DNA from: Colwellia psychrerythraea | Lineage (GTDB): Bacteria > Pseudomonadota > Gammaproteobacteria > Enterobacterales > Alteromonadaceae | Reading direction: 5' to 3' | Assembly (NCBI RefSeq): GCF_000764225.1 | Contig: NZ_JQED01000003.1 | Coordinates: 372,001 to 436,000, forward strand | DNA: 64,000 nt | In this document: piece after piece, positions 26,193 through 36,101 of the stretch | How the letters are laid out: each line of letters begins with the position of its first letter | Position numbering within the stretch: position 1 is the stretch's first letter | Made by a program: the position numbers and the translations under genes | The notes under the pieces: model-generated | What the model was told of the DNA's origin: nothing | The model's input: only the letters and a program-made list of their open reading frames with translations | Database searches by the model: none

Positions 26193-26531
26193 ATGAAAAT
26201 TGACGCAAAAAACCGCAGTACCCGTATCCGTAAAAAATTACGTGTTGATGAATTTCAGGAATTAGGCTTCGATGTTGCTTGGAAATTAACAGACGGCATA
26301 AATGGTGAAGAGCTTGATGCGTTTATCAATAAATTTTTCGCAGAAGTTATTCAACCAAATGGTTTAGGCTTTGGCGGCGAAGGTGATACCTTATGGCATG
26401 GCCTTATCTGTACCCAAAAATTAGGCTCTTGTACGGAAGAACACCGTAGCGCCGTTGAAAAATGGTTGACAGATAATGGCGCAACTTCTGTAGCTGTTAG
26501 CGACTTATACGATGTTTGGTGGGCTGAATAA
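26193..26531 (+). CDS. yggL: YggL family protein (DUF469)
   Basis: The 112-residue protein matches YggL (RSTRIRKKLRVDEFQELGF, FVDxF-like FINKFFAEVIQPNGLGFGG, ending VSDLYDVWW). YggL is a 50S ribosomal subunit-associated protein in E. coli. The gene is divergent from mutY and precedes trmB, so the yggX-mutY/yggL-trmB neighbourhood is conserved, although yggL and trmB are 285 bases apart here. Confidence 0.92.
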   Translation: MKIDAKNRSTRIRKKLRVDEFQELGFDVAWKLTDGINGEELDAFINKFFAEVIQPNGLGFGGEGDTLWHGLICTQKLGSCTEEHRSAVEKWLTDNGATSVAVSDLYDVWWAE

Positions 26532-26731
26532 TTTCTGAGTGTTTAAAAACACTTTATGTGGCGTTAAGTAAACTAGAAATATGAATAACTATTCCTTCGC
26601 TTACTTGCCTTGCCTAAAATATTTTTAATTCACTCAGTGATTAATTTACTTAGCGCTTAAATAAACTTAGGCATTTAATAGTTGGAAGGCTTTGTCTAAA
26701 AGCCATTTATTTAGAATAATGAACTAATTTT

Positions 26732-26759
26732 GATAGGTACATTATTGATCGTACCTATC
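26732..26759. repeat. Inverted repeat upstream of trmB
   Basis: GATAGGTAC and GTACCTATC, nine perfect pairs, flank a ten-base spacer, 57 bases before the trmB start. No T-run follows. It may be an operator or an mRNA leader hairpin. Confidence 0.5.
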
Positions 26760-26816
26760 TATAAAGTGCCGATACTTAAACTGATAGCCAATAAACCTTT
26801 TGAATAAAGAAAACTT

Positions 26817-27542
26817 ATGACTGAAAAAATACACAAAACCATAGAACAAGCTGAACAAGAAGGTAAGTACATTCGAAAAGTACGTAGCTTTGTAAAGCGC
26901 GAAGGTAGATTAACAAAAAATCAAGAACGTGCGATTAACGATCACTGGAAAAATATGGGTTTAAACCATAGTGATGGTGTTATTGATCCTCAAGCATTAT
27001 TCGGTAACGAAAATCCTGTGGTTTTAGAGATTGGTTTTGGCATGGGTAAATCTTTGGTTGAAATGGCTAAAGCAGCGCCAGAGTTAAACTTTATCGGTAT
27101 AGAAGTCCATAAACCAGGCGTTGGTGCCTGTATTTCATCTGCCGTAGAAGAAGATGTTAGTAATCTAAAAGTTTATGAACATGATGCAATAGAGATTTTA
27201 GCCGATTGTATCCCTGAAGGTACTTTGTCAACTGTGCAGTTATTCTTTCCTGATCCATGGCATAAGAAAAAGCACCATAAACGCCGAATTGTCTCTGCTG
27301 AATTTGTTGAAACTATCAGGCAAAAATTGAAAGTGGGTGGCGTATTCCATATGGCTACGGACTGGGAAAATTATGCAGAATGCATGTTAGAAGATATGCA
27401 AAGTGCCCCAGGTTATAGCAACCTGTCTGAAACAAATGACTATGTGCCGCGTCCTGATTCTCGCCCACTAACTAAATTTGAAAATCGTGGTCAACGATTA
27501 GGTCATGGTGTTTGGGATTTACAGTTTTCTAAGAAGGTTTAA
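26817..27542 (+). CDS. trmB: tRNA (guanine-N7-)-methyltransferase TrmB
   Basis: The SAM-dependent enzyme makes m7G46 in tRNA. The 241-residue protein shows the SAM-binding [27 protein letters not shown], the catalytic-loop [17 protein letters not shown] and the C-terminal [22 protein letters not shown]. It is full length. The start is supported by alignment with the family's N-terminal [10 protein letters not shown] element. Confidence 0.96.
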   Translation: MTEKIHKTIEQAEQEGKYIRKVRSFVKREGRLTKNQERAINDHWKNMGLNHSDGVIDPQALFGNENPVVLEIGFGMGKSLVEMAKAAPELNFIGIEVHKPGVGACISSAVEEDVSNLKVYEHDAIEILADCIPEGTLSTVQLFFPDPWHKKKHHKRRIVSAEFVETIRQKLKVGGVFHMATDWENYAECMLEDMQSAPGYSNLSETNDYVPRPDSRPLTKFENRGQRLGHGVWDLQFSKKV

Positions 27543-27574
27543 TTAAAATATTATTAATTAAACCTTGCTTAGCG

Positions 27575-27946
27575 TTAGCTTGTAGTCACTTTATCCTGCC
27601 TAGGCATGGGTAAATATTGACGCTCAATGAAAAATAAATGTTGAGCGTTACGTAAATTCCCTGTGTCTATCAGCCATTGTTGGTCAATAATTTCGCGTGC
27701 TAAAGCTGCATGCAATATGCGGCTTTTATATTGTGTCCAATAAATAATGGTTGCTTCTTGATGGCAATCATTGTTTGGAAATTGTTCACAGCGAGTCAAT
27801 GCTAATTCTTCAATTATATTAGCGATAACCTTATCTTTTAATTCTGAGTCTATTTGTTGTTTAAAGCGAGTAAATCGTTTTGCTTTAACTAATTGCCAGA
27901 GTAACCAAGTCAATGACAATAACGCCAGTGTGGCGATAATTTCCAT
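27575..27946 (-). CDS. Hypothetical membrane-anchored protein
   Basis: The 123-residue protein has one N-terminal span (about residues 3-20, IIATLALLSLTWLLWQLV) and a soluble, mostly helical remainder with two cysteines (around residues 53 and 61). I do not recognise the family. A good site (AGGAAAAGAAC) precedes the ATG. Only 14 bases separate the start from a repeat element at 27961, so its promoter probably lies within that element. It converges with trmB, with about 30 bases between. Confidence 0.7.
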   Translation of the reverse strand: MEIIATLALLSLTWLLWQLVKAKRFTRFKQQIDSELKDKVIANIIEELALTRCEQFPNNDCHQEATIIYWTQYKSRILHAALAREIIDQQWLIDTGNLRNAQHLFFIERQYLPMPRQDKVTTS

Positions 27947-27960
27947 GTTCTTTTCCTATT

Positions 27961-28227
27961 CATAGCCAAACCACATGTAGATGCTGGTTTCAGCTGGCAG
28001 TAGAAATGCCTTTAGGCAAGGCATTGATTGAGGATAAGGGTTGTTCTCTTATCGAAATCAATAACGTAGCATAAAGCGTTTCTAAACTAGCCCTACGGGG
28101 ACACCTGAGTAATTTATACTCTTCGTTGCCTCATTTTTTAAGAGAATAACCATTAATGAAGTGAGGCGCCTTGATCATCAATCACTCAGGCATCCTGAAA
28201 CACGCAGCTTCAAGTAGCTTGGGTATA
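27961..28227. mobile_element. MITE-like element, copy C (diverged)
   Basis: About 267 bases are bounded by 33-base imperfect inverted ends (25 matches by eye; the right end reads TATACCCAAGCTACTTG on the minus strand). The internal layout matches the elements at 30251 and 46409: CTTTAGGCAAGG near the left, GAATAACCATT in the middle, GCGCCTTGA and CTGAAACA near the right. No coding capacity is seen. Confidence 0.65.
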
Positions 28228-28349
28228 TATAATCCCCACTACTATACCATCTTAACCAGAGTATTTACCCATTCAAGTACATAAAAAGAATGATAAAAAT
28301 ATCACACTTAGTTACACTGTCGTTAATTACATCATAGGCGGATTTTTCA

Positions 28350-29399
28350 ATGAATAGAGTATTAATATTTCTTAGTCTTTTCTTCTTAAGTGGCTGTGGA
28401 ACTCCAATCCAAGCATTTCAAGTACAAGAAAACTCAATTCAAACACTATATAAGAAGGTCAACCCTTCTGTGGTTGAATTACATGTGCAATCACTAGCTG
28501 ATCCAAAAGTTGGTCAAGTTGCCTATAAAGCTAAAACGGCTAATTCATTAGGTTCAGGTGCATTAGTTAGCAGTGAAGGTCGTATATTAACTGCCGCACA
28601 TGTAGTTGATAAAGCTACCGCAATTGAAGTTGAATTTGCAGATGGCACTAAAACTACTGGCCATGTTGTATGGGTAGAACCCCTGATTGATTTGGCTATG
28701 ATTCAGGCAGGAGAAGTCCCAAGCACTGCAAAACCATTAAAATTAGCGAAAGCGAACGATTATCAAATAGGTGAGCAAGTTATTATTATTGGTGCTCCAT
28801 TTGGTGTTAGTCACAGTTTGTCAGTTGGTTATTTAAGTGGAATTCGTGACGGTAATGCAATTCCGGGTAGAACTCTAGTACCACGTTTGTTACAAACAGA
28901 TGCTTCAATCAATCAAGGCAATTCCGGCGGCCCAATGTTTAACCTTAATGGTGAAATTGTGGGTATTGTCAGCCACATCTTATCTAAAAGTGGTGGCAGC
29001 AACGGTTTAGGTTTTGTTGTTTCGGTAGATACCGTTCGCCATATTATTGATAGCGATCCTGGAACATTCTCTGGCTTCATCCCCCTGTTACTCAATAAAA
29101 AACAGTCTTATGCAATTAATAATACGGCTGGGCATGGTATGTTAATCCAACACGTGATTCCGGGTACTTTAGCGGATAAACTCGGCTTTAAAGGTGGCAA
29201 TCTTAGCGTCGTTATTGGCCGAAGCCCTATTTTACTTGGCGGTGACATACTACTTGAAGTCGGCGGTCGTGCTATTATTGATCTGGCCTCAGCGGTACAA
29301 ATTAAAAAACATCTAGCGACCTTTGAAAAAGGTGACAGAGTTACTTTTAAATATTTACGTAATGGTCAAAAGAAAGAAACTTATTGGATAGTTGAATAG
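28350..29399 (+). CDS. S1C trypsin-like serine protease with PDZ domain (lipoprotein)
   Basis: This DegP/HtrA-related protein has a lipoprotein signal (LIFLSLFFLSGC, Cys at residue 16) and the catalytic triad H84 (LTAAHVVD), D114 (LIDLAMIQ) and S192 (NQGNSGGPMF). A C-terminal PDZ-like domain follows (about residues 260-345, LIQHVIPGTLADKLGFKGG ... GDILLEVGGRAI). At 349 residues with one PDZ it is closer to DegS in size, but it is lipid-anchored rather than having a membrane helix. Its place in sigma-E signalling is only a possibility; it is far from the rpoE cluster. Confidence 0.85.
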   Translation: MNRVLIFLSLFFLSGCGTPIQAFQVQENSIQTLYKKVNPSVVELHVQSLADPKVGQVAYKAKTANSLGSGALVSSEGRILTAAHVVDKATAIEVEFADGTKTTGHVVWVEPLIDLAMIQAGEVPSTAKPLKLAKANDYQIGEQVIIIGAPFGVSHSLSVGYLSGIRDGNAIPGRTLVPRLLQTDASINQGNSGGPMFNLNGEIVGIVSHILSKSGGSNGLGFVVSVDTVRHIIDSDPGTFSGFIPLLLNKKQSYAINNTAGHGMLIQHVIPGTLADKLGFKGGNLSVVIGRSPILLGGDILLEVGGRAIIDLASAVQIKKHLATFEKGDRVTFKYLRNGQKKETYWIVE

Positions 29400-29445
29400 C
29401 TAGACTAAAGCGCTAGCTAAGATATTTATTCAAATTAACTAAAAC

Positions 29446-29473
29446 AAAAGGCGAGTATCTCTCTGCCTTTTTA
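29446..29473 (+). terminator. Rho-independent terminator after the S1C protease gene
   Basis: AAAAGGC / GCCTTTTT form the outer stem with a short interrupted inner stem (GAG / CTC). It lies about 50 bases after the stop. Confidence 0.6.
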
Positions 29474-29560
29474 GAAAACTTTAACAGTAAAGTACGTTTT
29501 TAAAGATGTTATACTTCAGGCACTTTAATAATAGTTGCTGATATTGTTCGGACAAACGTT

Positions 29561-30229
29561 ATGACTATAGTATACAAAACAAGAACGCAGTTAGTGGTTG
29601 AAACGCTAAGAGAGAGAATTCTTAGCGGTGAGCTGAAAGCTGGCGAATCACTTCGTCAGGCGGCATTAGCGACTGAATTAAATGTCAGCCGTATTCCAGT
29701 AAGAGAAGCATTATTACAGCTTGAAGGTGAAGGGTTAGTTGTCTTTGAAGCACATAAAGGCGCTACGGTAACTGAGCTTAATGCCAAACATGTTGTAGAG
29801 CTTTTTGAATTACGAGCTATGCTTGAAGGGCATTTATTAGCTGCATCTTTACCAAGATTAACCAGCGATAAATTAGCTGAGGCCAGTGAAATTTTAGGGC
29901 AATTAGATAAAGCGCTTGGTAAAGAAAATGCAGCAAATACTTGGAGCGAGCTTAATTCTCGCTATCATAACTGTTTGTACTCAGCAGCTAATCGTCCCCA
30001 AACCCAAGATTTAGTCAACACGCTAAATAAAAATGCTGATAGGTATATTCGAATGCACTTGTTATGGGCTGGTGGTATTTCAAAAGCAGGCCCTGAACAT
30101 AATCAGCTGCTAGCTTTTTGTAAAACAGGTGACGTAGATGAAGCTGTTGCCGTATTAAGGCACCATATTTTGAGCTCTAGAGATGAAATAAAGGCCTTTT
30201 TAGAGCAACGTGAAGCCGCTAATAATTAA
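29561..30229 (+). CDS. GntR-family transcriptional regulator (FadR/FCD type)
   Basis: The 222-residue protein has an N-terminal winged helix (VETLRERILSGELKAGESLR, AALATELNVSRIPVREALLQLEGEGLV) and a C-terminal all-helical FCD ligand domain (LFELRAMLEGHLL, then Y-H and H residues in NSRYHNCLYSAANRP and AVLRHHI that usually bind a metal). Such regulators respond to small organic acids. No obvious target gene is adjacent; the following SulP gene is more than 500 bases away beyond a repeat element. Confidence 0.9.
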   Translation: MTIVYKTRTQLVVETLRERILSGELKAGESLRQAALATELNVSRIPVREALLQLEGEGLVVFEAHKGATVTELNAKHVVELFELRAMLEGHLLAASLPRLTSDKLAEASEILGQLDKALGKENAANTWSELNSRYHNCLYSAANRPQTQDLVNTLNKNADRYIRMHLLWAGGISKAGPEHNQLLAFCKTGDVDEAVAVLRHHILSSRDEIKAFLEQREAANN

Positions 30230-30250
30230 TGTAAAAAATACTTGCTTACT

Positions 30251-30559
30251 TATACTCGTTCCCATTCAAATTGCAGGTTTAAGTGGGAATTAACATGACT
30301 TTAGGTAAGGCGAAAGTTTAAGCATAGTTATTCTATGGTTTGATTAGTTAACGCCGAATAAAGTCATTTTAGGCCCATCGAAGAAGCGCTTGAGCAACAT
30401 CACTTCATTGTTGCCGTGATTTATAATGGCGCTACATGGATGGTGTTATTAGAAAATGTAGGAGCATATTCTCCTGAATAACCATTCTTTCATCGCAGCG
30501 CCTTGAATTAAAGTGGTTCAAGCACTCTGAAACATGCATCTTGAGTAGTTTCCGATATA
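30251..30559. mobile_element. MITE-like element, copy B (with internal insertion)
   Basis: It starts TATACTCGTTCCCATTCAAA and ends CCGATATA. The interior is closely related to the copy at 46409 in reverse orientation (shared GATTAGTTAACGCCGAATAA and GCAACATCACTTCAT, for example). About 45 extra bases lie in the middle, roughly 30430-30475, between the GATTTATAATGG and GAATAACCATT that are adjacent in copy A. There is no coding capacity. Confidence 0.8.
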
Positions 30560-30753
30560 TGTTGTAAAAGTAAGCAAATATTGACTTTTTCTCTTTATAT
30601 CTATAGTATTCCCGCCCCTTAAAATCACATAAAACTTGCTTGTTTTAATCTATGTTTAACGCTAGTTAGGCATAAATAAATCATGCTCGCCAATTCGTAT
30701 TCGCCAATGACTTAATAAAAGTAGATATTGGCGATAAACCCAATGAGATAAAA

Positions 30754-32283
30754 ATGTTTGAATTACACGCTAGTAAAGTGTCTAACTTGAAAAATGATGT
30801 GTTATCAGGTCTAACAGTGGCGTTAGCACTAGTGCCTGAAGCGGTAGCTTTTGCTTTTGTTGCCGGCGTAGAGCCGTTAGTTGGTTTATATGCTGCTTTT
30901 ATGGTGGGTTTAATTACCGCTATTTTTGGTGGCCGACCAGGAATGATTTCTGGGGCAACAGGGGCTATGGCCGTTGTAATGGTCAGTTTAGTTGCTATTC
31001 ATGGTGTTGAATACCTGTTTGCCACTGTGGTGCTTACGGGCATAATACAGATCATGGCAGGAGTATTTAAATTAGGTAAGTTCATTCGCCTAGTTCCTCA
31101 TCCTGTCATGCTAGGATTTGTAAATGGTTTAGCTATTGTTATCTTTTTGGCACAGTTAGGGCAGTTTAAAGTGACAAATGCCGCAGGTGAACTTGAATGG
31201 ATGCAAGGCACACCATTATGGACTATGGCTGGCTTGATTATTTTGACGATGGCGATTATTCATTACTTCCCTAAGCTGACGAAAGCAGTACCTTCGACTC
31301 TGGTCGCTATTGTCGCTGTATCACTATTAGTTTTTGCCGTTGGTCTTGATACTAAATTGGTTGGTGATGTTGCTTCAATTGCTGGTGGTTTACCAACTTT
31401 TTCAATTCCTCAAGTACCTTTCTCTTTTGAGACGTTTAAGATTATTCTTCCATTTTCACTTGTTTTAGCAGCAATTGGTCTAATTGAGTCGTTATTAACA
31501 CTAACATTAATTGATGAATTAACAGGCACACGTGGTCGCAGCAACAAAGAGTGTATTGCTCAAGGTGCAGCTAACACAGTTACAGGTTTCTTTGGCGGTA
31601 TGGGTGGTTGTGCAATGATTGGTCAGTCTATGATCAATGTAAACTCAGGTGGTCGTGGTAGGGCATCAGGTATAACCGCAGCGATAGCTTTGTTAGGTTT
31701 TATTTTATTTGCTTCCGGTTTAATTGAAGAAATCCCGTTGGCGGCATTAGTTGGCGTAATGTTTATCGTGGTTATTGGTACATTTGAATGGTCAAGCCTT
31801 CGTATTTTAGGCAAAGTACCTAAAGCTGATGCTTTTGTCATTATATTGGTTTCAGGGGTTACCGTTTATTCCGATTTAGCTATTGCGGTAATTGTTGGTG
31901 TTATTGTTTCAGCGTTAGTATTTGCTTGGGAACATGCGAAACATATTCTGGTTCACCGAAGCATTAATGAAAATGGTTCAACTGTATATGAAGTAAATGG
32001 CCCTATCTTTTTCGGTTCAATTGCCAATTTCCTTGAACAATTTACCCCTGAAGAAGACAGTGATGATGTGATTGTTGAGTTTAAAAATGCGCGTGTTGTT
32101 GATCATTCAGCCATTGAAGCCATAGATACATTGGCTGAACGTTATTTATCACGTAACAAAACCATGCATTTAAAACACTTAAATAAAGAGTGTAAAGAGC
32201 TATTGCACAAGGCAGACAAGCTAGTAGAGCTTAATGTAATAGAAGACCCTGATTATCATATTGTTAGTGATGAATTAGCCTAA
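30754..32283 (+). CDS. SulP-family anion transporter with STAS domain
   Basis: The 509-residue protein begins with the SulP core ([56 protein letters not shown]) across multiple spans to about residue 390. It ends with a cytoplasmic STAS domain (about 410-500, [37 protein letters not shown]). Family members move sulfate, bicarbonate or dicarboxylates, usually with Na+ or H+. No carbonic anhydrase or sulfur gene is adjacent, so the substrate is open. It is monocistronic, with a strong terminator. Confidence 0.9.
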   Translation: MFELHASKVSNLKNDVLSGLTVALALVPEAVAFAFVAGVEPLVGLYAAFMVGLITAIFGGRPGMISGATGAMAVVMVSLVAIHGVEYLFATVVLTGIIQIMAGVFKLGKFIRLVPHPVMLGFVNGLAIVIFLAQLGQFKVTNAAGELEWMQGTPLWTMAGLIILTMAIIHYFPKLTKAVPSTLVAIVAVSLLVFAVGLDTKLVGDVASIAGGLPTFSIPQVPFSFETFKIILPFSLVLAAIGLIESLLTLTLIDELTGTRGRSNKECIAQGAANTVTGFFGGMGGCAMIGQSMINVNSGGRGRASGITAAIALLGFILFASGLIEEIPLAALVGVMFIVVIGTFEWSSLRILGKVPKADAFVIILVSGVTVYSDLAIAVIVGVIVSALVFAWEHAKHILVHRSINENGSTVYEVNGPIFFGSIANFLEQFTPEEDSDDVIVEFKNARVVDHSAIEAIDTLAERYLSRNKTMHLKHLNKECKELLHKADKLVELNVIEDPDYHIVSDELA

Positions 32284-32327
32284 AATCATTTTTAAAAGGT
32301 TTTAATGCCAGTTCTGCTGGCTATTAT

Positions 32328-32374
32328 AAAAATGCGTTGATAAGTTATACTTAACTTACAACGCATTTTTTTTA
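32328..32374 (+). terminator. Rho-independent terminator after the SulP gene
   Basis: A long stem AAAAATGCGTTG / CAACGCATTTTT contains a second inner pairing (TAAGTTA / TAACTTA) and is followed by a run of eight or more T residues. Confidence 0.88.
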
Positions 32375-32540
32375 TTATTTTTTAGTGATAGTCAGACTGT
32401 TATTATGACATTTTTTATCTAGCTGCTCGTAAGAGTGATAGATTAATTTAAGGCTCTTAATTGAAAATAATACCGCCATGAAGTATTTTAATAATCACAT
32501 TTGGCCAGTAATTCAATAAGATAACGATTAGGAGGGGGTA

Positions 32541-32861
32541 ATGCAATTAGAGTTTTTCGACGTTCCTAGCCCCTGTATTGGCATTTGTCAGTCTGATGAT
32601 AAAGGTCATTGCTTAGGTTGCATGCGCTCGCGTAAAGAGCGACTTGAGTGGAAAACTTTTAATAATGATGAAAAGCAAAAGGTTATAAAACGTTGCATTC
32701 AACGTAAAAAACGTAAAAATAATCAGCATAAACCCAAAGAATTAGAAGCGGTAGCTAAAGAAGAAAGTGAAGTTGATAGACAACCATCCTTACTTGACCC
32801 TCCAAGTAAAAAACAAATAGTACCAGATGACGATATAGACTTTAGTGAGTTTGAGCTATAA
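32541..32861 (+). CDS. DUF1289 family protein
   Basis: The 106-residue protein carries the DUF1289 cysteine signature PSPCIGICQSDDKGHCLGC near the N-terminus, followed by ERLEWKTFNNDEKQKVI. The four cysteines suggest metal binding. The C-terminal half is a charged, low-complexity tail. A very strong site, TTAGGAGGGGGTA, precedes the ATG. Function is unknown; the family often sits near fumarylacetoacetase or redox genes, but no such context is seen here. Confidence 0.88.
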   Translation: MQLEFFDVPSPCIGICQSDDKGHCLGCMRSRKERLEWKTFNNDEKQKVIKRCIQRKKRKNNQHKPKELEAVAKEESEVDRQPSLLDPPSKKQIVPDDDIDFSEFEL

Positions 32862-32948
32862 CCAAGGTCAATTTATAATGCTTAACGGTATGTTAATTAA
32901 CCATTATCAATAAATTCAACTTTTAATACAATATTTTCTATAAAACGG

Positions 32949-32977
32949 TTGCCACTGTTAATTTTTAACTATATTAT
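32949..32977 (+). promoter_or_regulatory. Promoter of tRNA-Phe
   Basis: TTGCCA and TATTAT are separated by 17 bases and followed by the GC-rich discriminator ACGCGC. The layout parallels the promoter of the other tRNA-Phe gene. Confidence 0.65.
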
Positions 32978-33012
32978 ACGCGCTCTTTAGAGAGTTCCAC
33001 TCGATAAAGATT

Positions 33013-33088
33013 GCCCCGATAGCTCAGTTGGTAGAGCAGAGGATTGAAAATCCTCGTGTCCCTGGTTCAAATCCGGGTCGGGGCACCA
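33013..33088 (+). tRNA. tRNA-Phe (anticodon GAA), second copy
   Basis: The 76-base cloverleaf with encoded CCA is identical in sequence to the minus-strand copy at 24308-24383. It is transcribed alone, with its own promoter and terminator. Confidence 0.97.
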
Positions 33089-33100
33089 TTTAAAGATAAA

Positions 33101-33131
33101 GCCTCAGCACTAATACTGCTGAGGCTTTTTT
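33101..33131 (+). terminator. Terminator of tRNA-Phe
   Basis: GCCTCAGCA / TGCTGAGGC with a seven-base loop is followed by six T residues, starting 12 bases past the CCA end. It is closely similar to the hairpins in the tRNA-Thr repeats. Confidence 0.92.
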
Positions 33132-33252
33132 CGTTTCAAAGAAAGTGATTTATTAATATTGTTAATTATGTTCTTCGATAGAGGTCTAGTAATCGAGCCT
33201 TAGCCAGTAGGATTTATAAGCTTAACTGGCTAAGAGTATATCGCACTAAAAG

Positions 33253-35868
33253 CTAGAGTTGTTCCTTTAAGGAAAATAATAAATCCAGTGCCTGTCTCGG
33301 ACTTAATTCATTCACATCAGTATCATGAAGTGTTGTTAATACTGTATGCTCATCAGGCGCTAAACTAAGTTGCTCAAAAGCATCACTTTGTATTGGTGCT
33401 GCTTGTATGCTCGGGTTTTGTTGTTGTTCTAACTCAGTTAATCTTTGTTTGGCGCGTTTAATTACTGCTTTTGGCACACCCGCCAATTGTGCTACTTGCA
33501 AACCAAAGCTCTTGCTCGCAGCGCCTTCTTGTACTGCATGCATAAAGACAATATTATCGTCATGTTCCATAGCATCTAAATGCACATTGGCTAGAGTTGT
33601 AATCTGCTCTGCGAGCAAGGTTAGTTCAAAGTAATGTGTAGCGAACAAAGTAAAGGCTTTGGTTTTAAGGGCTAACATTTCCGCACAAGCCCATGCGAGT
33701 GATAAACCATCATAAGTGCTGGTTCCGCGGCCAATTTCATCGAGCAATACTAAGCTTTTATCGGTGGCATTATGCAAGATGTTTGCTGTTTCAGTCATTT
33801 CGACCATAAAAGTTGAGCGGCCACTGGCTAAGTCATCAGAAGCGCCAATACGGGTAAATATTCTATCGACTAAACCAATCGTCGCATTGTCAGCAGGCAC
33901 GTAACAACCTATATGAGCGAGTAAAACGATTAAAGCTGTTTGACGCATGTAGGTTGATTTACCACCCATATTGGGACCCGTGATAATCAGCATTTTCCGT
34001 TGTTCAGTCAATAACACAGGGTTGGCGATAAAGGCATCATTAGTCATTTGCTCAACGACAACATGGCGCCCTGCATCAATACTAATACCTGGTTCTGCCA
34101 CTAAGTTCGGTTTGACATAATTTAATGCTAAAGCACGCTCTGCAAAGGTAGTTAAAACATCAAGCTCTGCAATGGCTTGGCTTAATTGCTGCAGTTGTGC
34201 TAAATCGGGTAAAACTTTATCGAATAATTCTTGATAGAGCACTTTTTCTAGTGCTAAGAATTTGCTTTGAGCACTTAGTACTTTATTTTCATGCTGCTTC
34301 AATTCTTCGGTAATAAAGCGCTCATTATTTTTTAATGTTTGGCGACGAATATAATCATCAGGCACATCCACTGCAGCTGTGCGGCTCATCTCGATAAAAA
34401 AGCCATGAACCTTGTTATAGCCCACCTTTAATGAATGTATGCCAGTGCGTTCTTTTTCACGTTGTTCTAGTTGCGCTAAAAATTCTGTTGCGCCTTCACT
34501 TAAGTCACGAAGTATATCGAGCTCACTATTATATCCTGGTGCGATAACGCCACCATCACGAATTAATACCGGTGGGTTTTCAACTACAGCTTGTTCCAAT
34601 AAAGTTTGTAATTCAGGCATTGGCTGACTTTGTTGTGCAATAGTGCTTAAGTAGTTGCTGGCTGACTCTGTTTGTTCGCTTTGTAACTCGTTTTGTAACT
34701 CATTCTGTAAATAGGGCATTTGTTGTAGTGCATAACGTAAACGTGCAAAGTCTCTAGGACGCGCAGAGCCTAAGGCTATTCTGGAAACGATACGCTCAAT
34801 GTCACCTAAGCTTTTTAATAATGGTTGAATAGGGGTGATCAGATCTAACGCAATAATGTCACTTACCGTATTTTGCCGATTATTAAGCACTGTTAAGTCG
34901 CGTAATGGAAAGTGTAACCAGCGTTTAAGCAAACGAGAGCCCATTGGGGTGGAGGATTTGTCTAAAATGTCGGCAAGAGTATTGTCTAAACCGCCTTGTA
35001 AATTCTGAGTAAGCTCTAGGTTACGTCTTGTCGCTGCATCAAGTACCACGCCTTTACTGGCTGATTCACAGACAATAGCACGTATATGAGGTAACGCAGT
35101 ACGTTGGGTGTCTTTTACGTACTGAAACAAGCAACCTGCAGCAGCCAAACCTAATGGTTTATCATCAACACCGAAGCCAGTTAACGCTTTTGTATCAAAC
35201 TGCTTGTTTAGTAAATTAATCGCCGTATCAAGATCAAATTCCCATTCGGGACGACGACGTAAACCTTTTCTATTTTCGAGAAAACTAGTGTCCAATAGTG
35301 ATTCACTATAGAGTAATTCGGCAGGAGACAAGCGTTGTAGCTCTGCTTGAAGCTGTTCGGTGGTTTGTGGTTCGGTTAGGACAAAACGTCCACTGGCCAT
35401 ATCCAGATAGGCAAGACCAAAAGCCGGATCTGATGTTTTTAGTTTTGCTTGCGATGTTTGATTATCGACAATAGCAACGATGAGGTTATCTTGTTTATCG
35501 GTTAATAACGCCTCATCACTCACTGTACCAGGGGTGATTACCCGTACGACTTTACGCTCTACAGGACCTTTACTTGTTGCTGGGTCGCCAACTTGCTCAC
35601 AAATAGCGACGGACTCACCCAAGCTAACAAGTTTGGCTAAATAGTTTTCAACAGCATGATAAGGTACACCGGCCATAGGGATGGCATTACCACCTGTTTT
35701 ACCGCGAGCGGTCAGTGAAATATCTAATAAGTCAGATGCTTTTTTAGCATCATCAAAAAATAACTCGTAGAAATCGCCCATGCGATAAAAGATCAAAATA
35801 TGTGGAAACTCAGCCTTAATGGTTAAGTACTGACGCATCATAGGTGTGTGTGTGGATAAATCTTGCAT
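33253..35868 (-). CDS. mutS: DNA mismatch repair protein MutS
   Basis: The 871-residue MutS has the mismatch-binding domain with [15 protein letters not shown] (the Phe-X-Glu reader), connector, core and clamp domains, and the ABC ATPase: Walker [11 protein letters not shown], Walker [14 protein letters not shown], and the following helix-turn-helix ([17 protein letters not shown]). The start at 35868 ([11 protein letters not shown]) agrees with MutS of other gammaproteobacteria; the frame stays open to a TTG at 35961 but without similarity. No strong ribosome site is visible. Its 5' side borders the integrative element. Confidence 0.97.
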   Translation of the reverse strand: MQDLSTHTPMMRQYLTIKAEFPHILIFYRMGDFYELFFDDAKKASDLLDISLTARGKTGGNAIPMAGVPYHAVENYLAKLVSLGESVAICEQVGDPATSKGPVERKVVRVITPGTVSDEALLTDKQDNLIVAIVDNQTSQAKLKTSDPAFGLAYLDMASGRFVLTEPQTTEQLQAELQRLSPAELLYSESLLDTSFLENRKGLRRRPEWEFDLDTAINLLNKQFDTKALTGFGVDDKPLGLAAAGCLFQYVKDTQRTALPHIRAIVCESASKGVVLDAATRRNLELTQNLQGGLDNTLADILDKSSTPMGSRLLKRWLHFPLRDLTVLNNRQNTVSDIIALDLITPIQPLLKSLGDIERIVSRIALGSARPRDFARLRYALQQMPYLQNELQNELQSEQTESASNYLSTIAQQSQPMPELQTLLEQAVVENPPVLIRDGGVIAPGYNSELDILRDLSEGATEFLAQLEQREKERTGIHSLKVGYNKVHGFFIEMSRTAAVDVPDDYIRRQTLKNNERFITEELKQHENKVLSAQSKFLALEKVLYQELFDKVLPDLAQLQQLSQAIAELDVLTTFAERALALNYVKPNLVAEPGISIDAGRHVVVEQMTNDAFIANPVLLTEQRKMLIITGPNMGGKSTYMRQTALIVLLAHIGCYVPADNATIGLVDRIFTRIGASDDLASGRSTFMVEMTETANILHNATDKSLVLLDEIGRGTSTYDGLSLAWACAEMLALKTKAFTLFATHYFELTLLAEQITTLANVHLDAMEHDDNIVFMHAVQEGAASKSFGLQVAQLAGVPKAVIKRAKQRLTELEQQQNPSIQAAPIQSDAFEQLSLAPDEHTVLTTLHDTDVNELSPRQALDLLFSLKEQL

Positions 35869-36101
35869 GTTTTTATTGTGCTTTTTAGTCTTTGGATGCC
35901 GATAATACTGGCTTTCATGCATTTTGTGCAGGCTCTTGAAAGCTAGTGAAGTCTCTTGCAATCACATGAAATTTCATTATTTAGTGTAGGTGTTAGTGTG
36001 GTTTGTTTTTGCTATACTATTTTTACGCGTAAACCTACATTAAATGCTAAGTGCTATTTATTATGGTTAATAATACTTTGGATGGAAAAATAGAGCTAGC
36101 T

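Noticed and set aside
33013..33088. tRNA-Phe as attachment site of the integrative element
   Set aside because: The tRNA is separated from the integrase by the whole mutS gene, and no copy of its 3' end was seen near either end of the element.
35869..35961. N-terminal extension of MutS
   Set aside because: It starts at TTG, shows no similarity to MutS N-termini, and lies in what should be the upstream control region.
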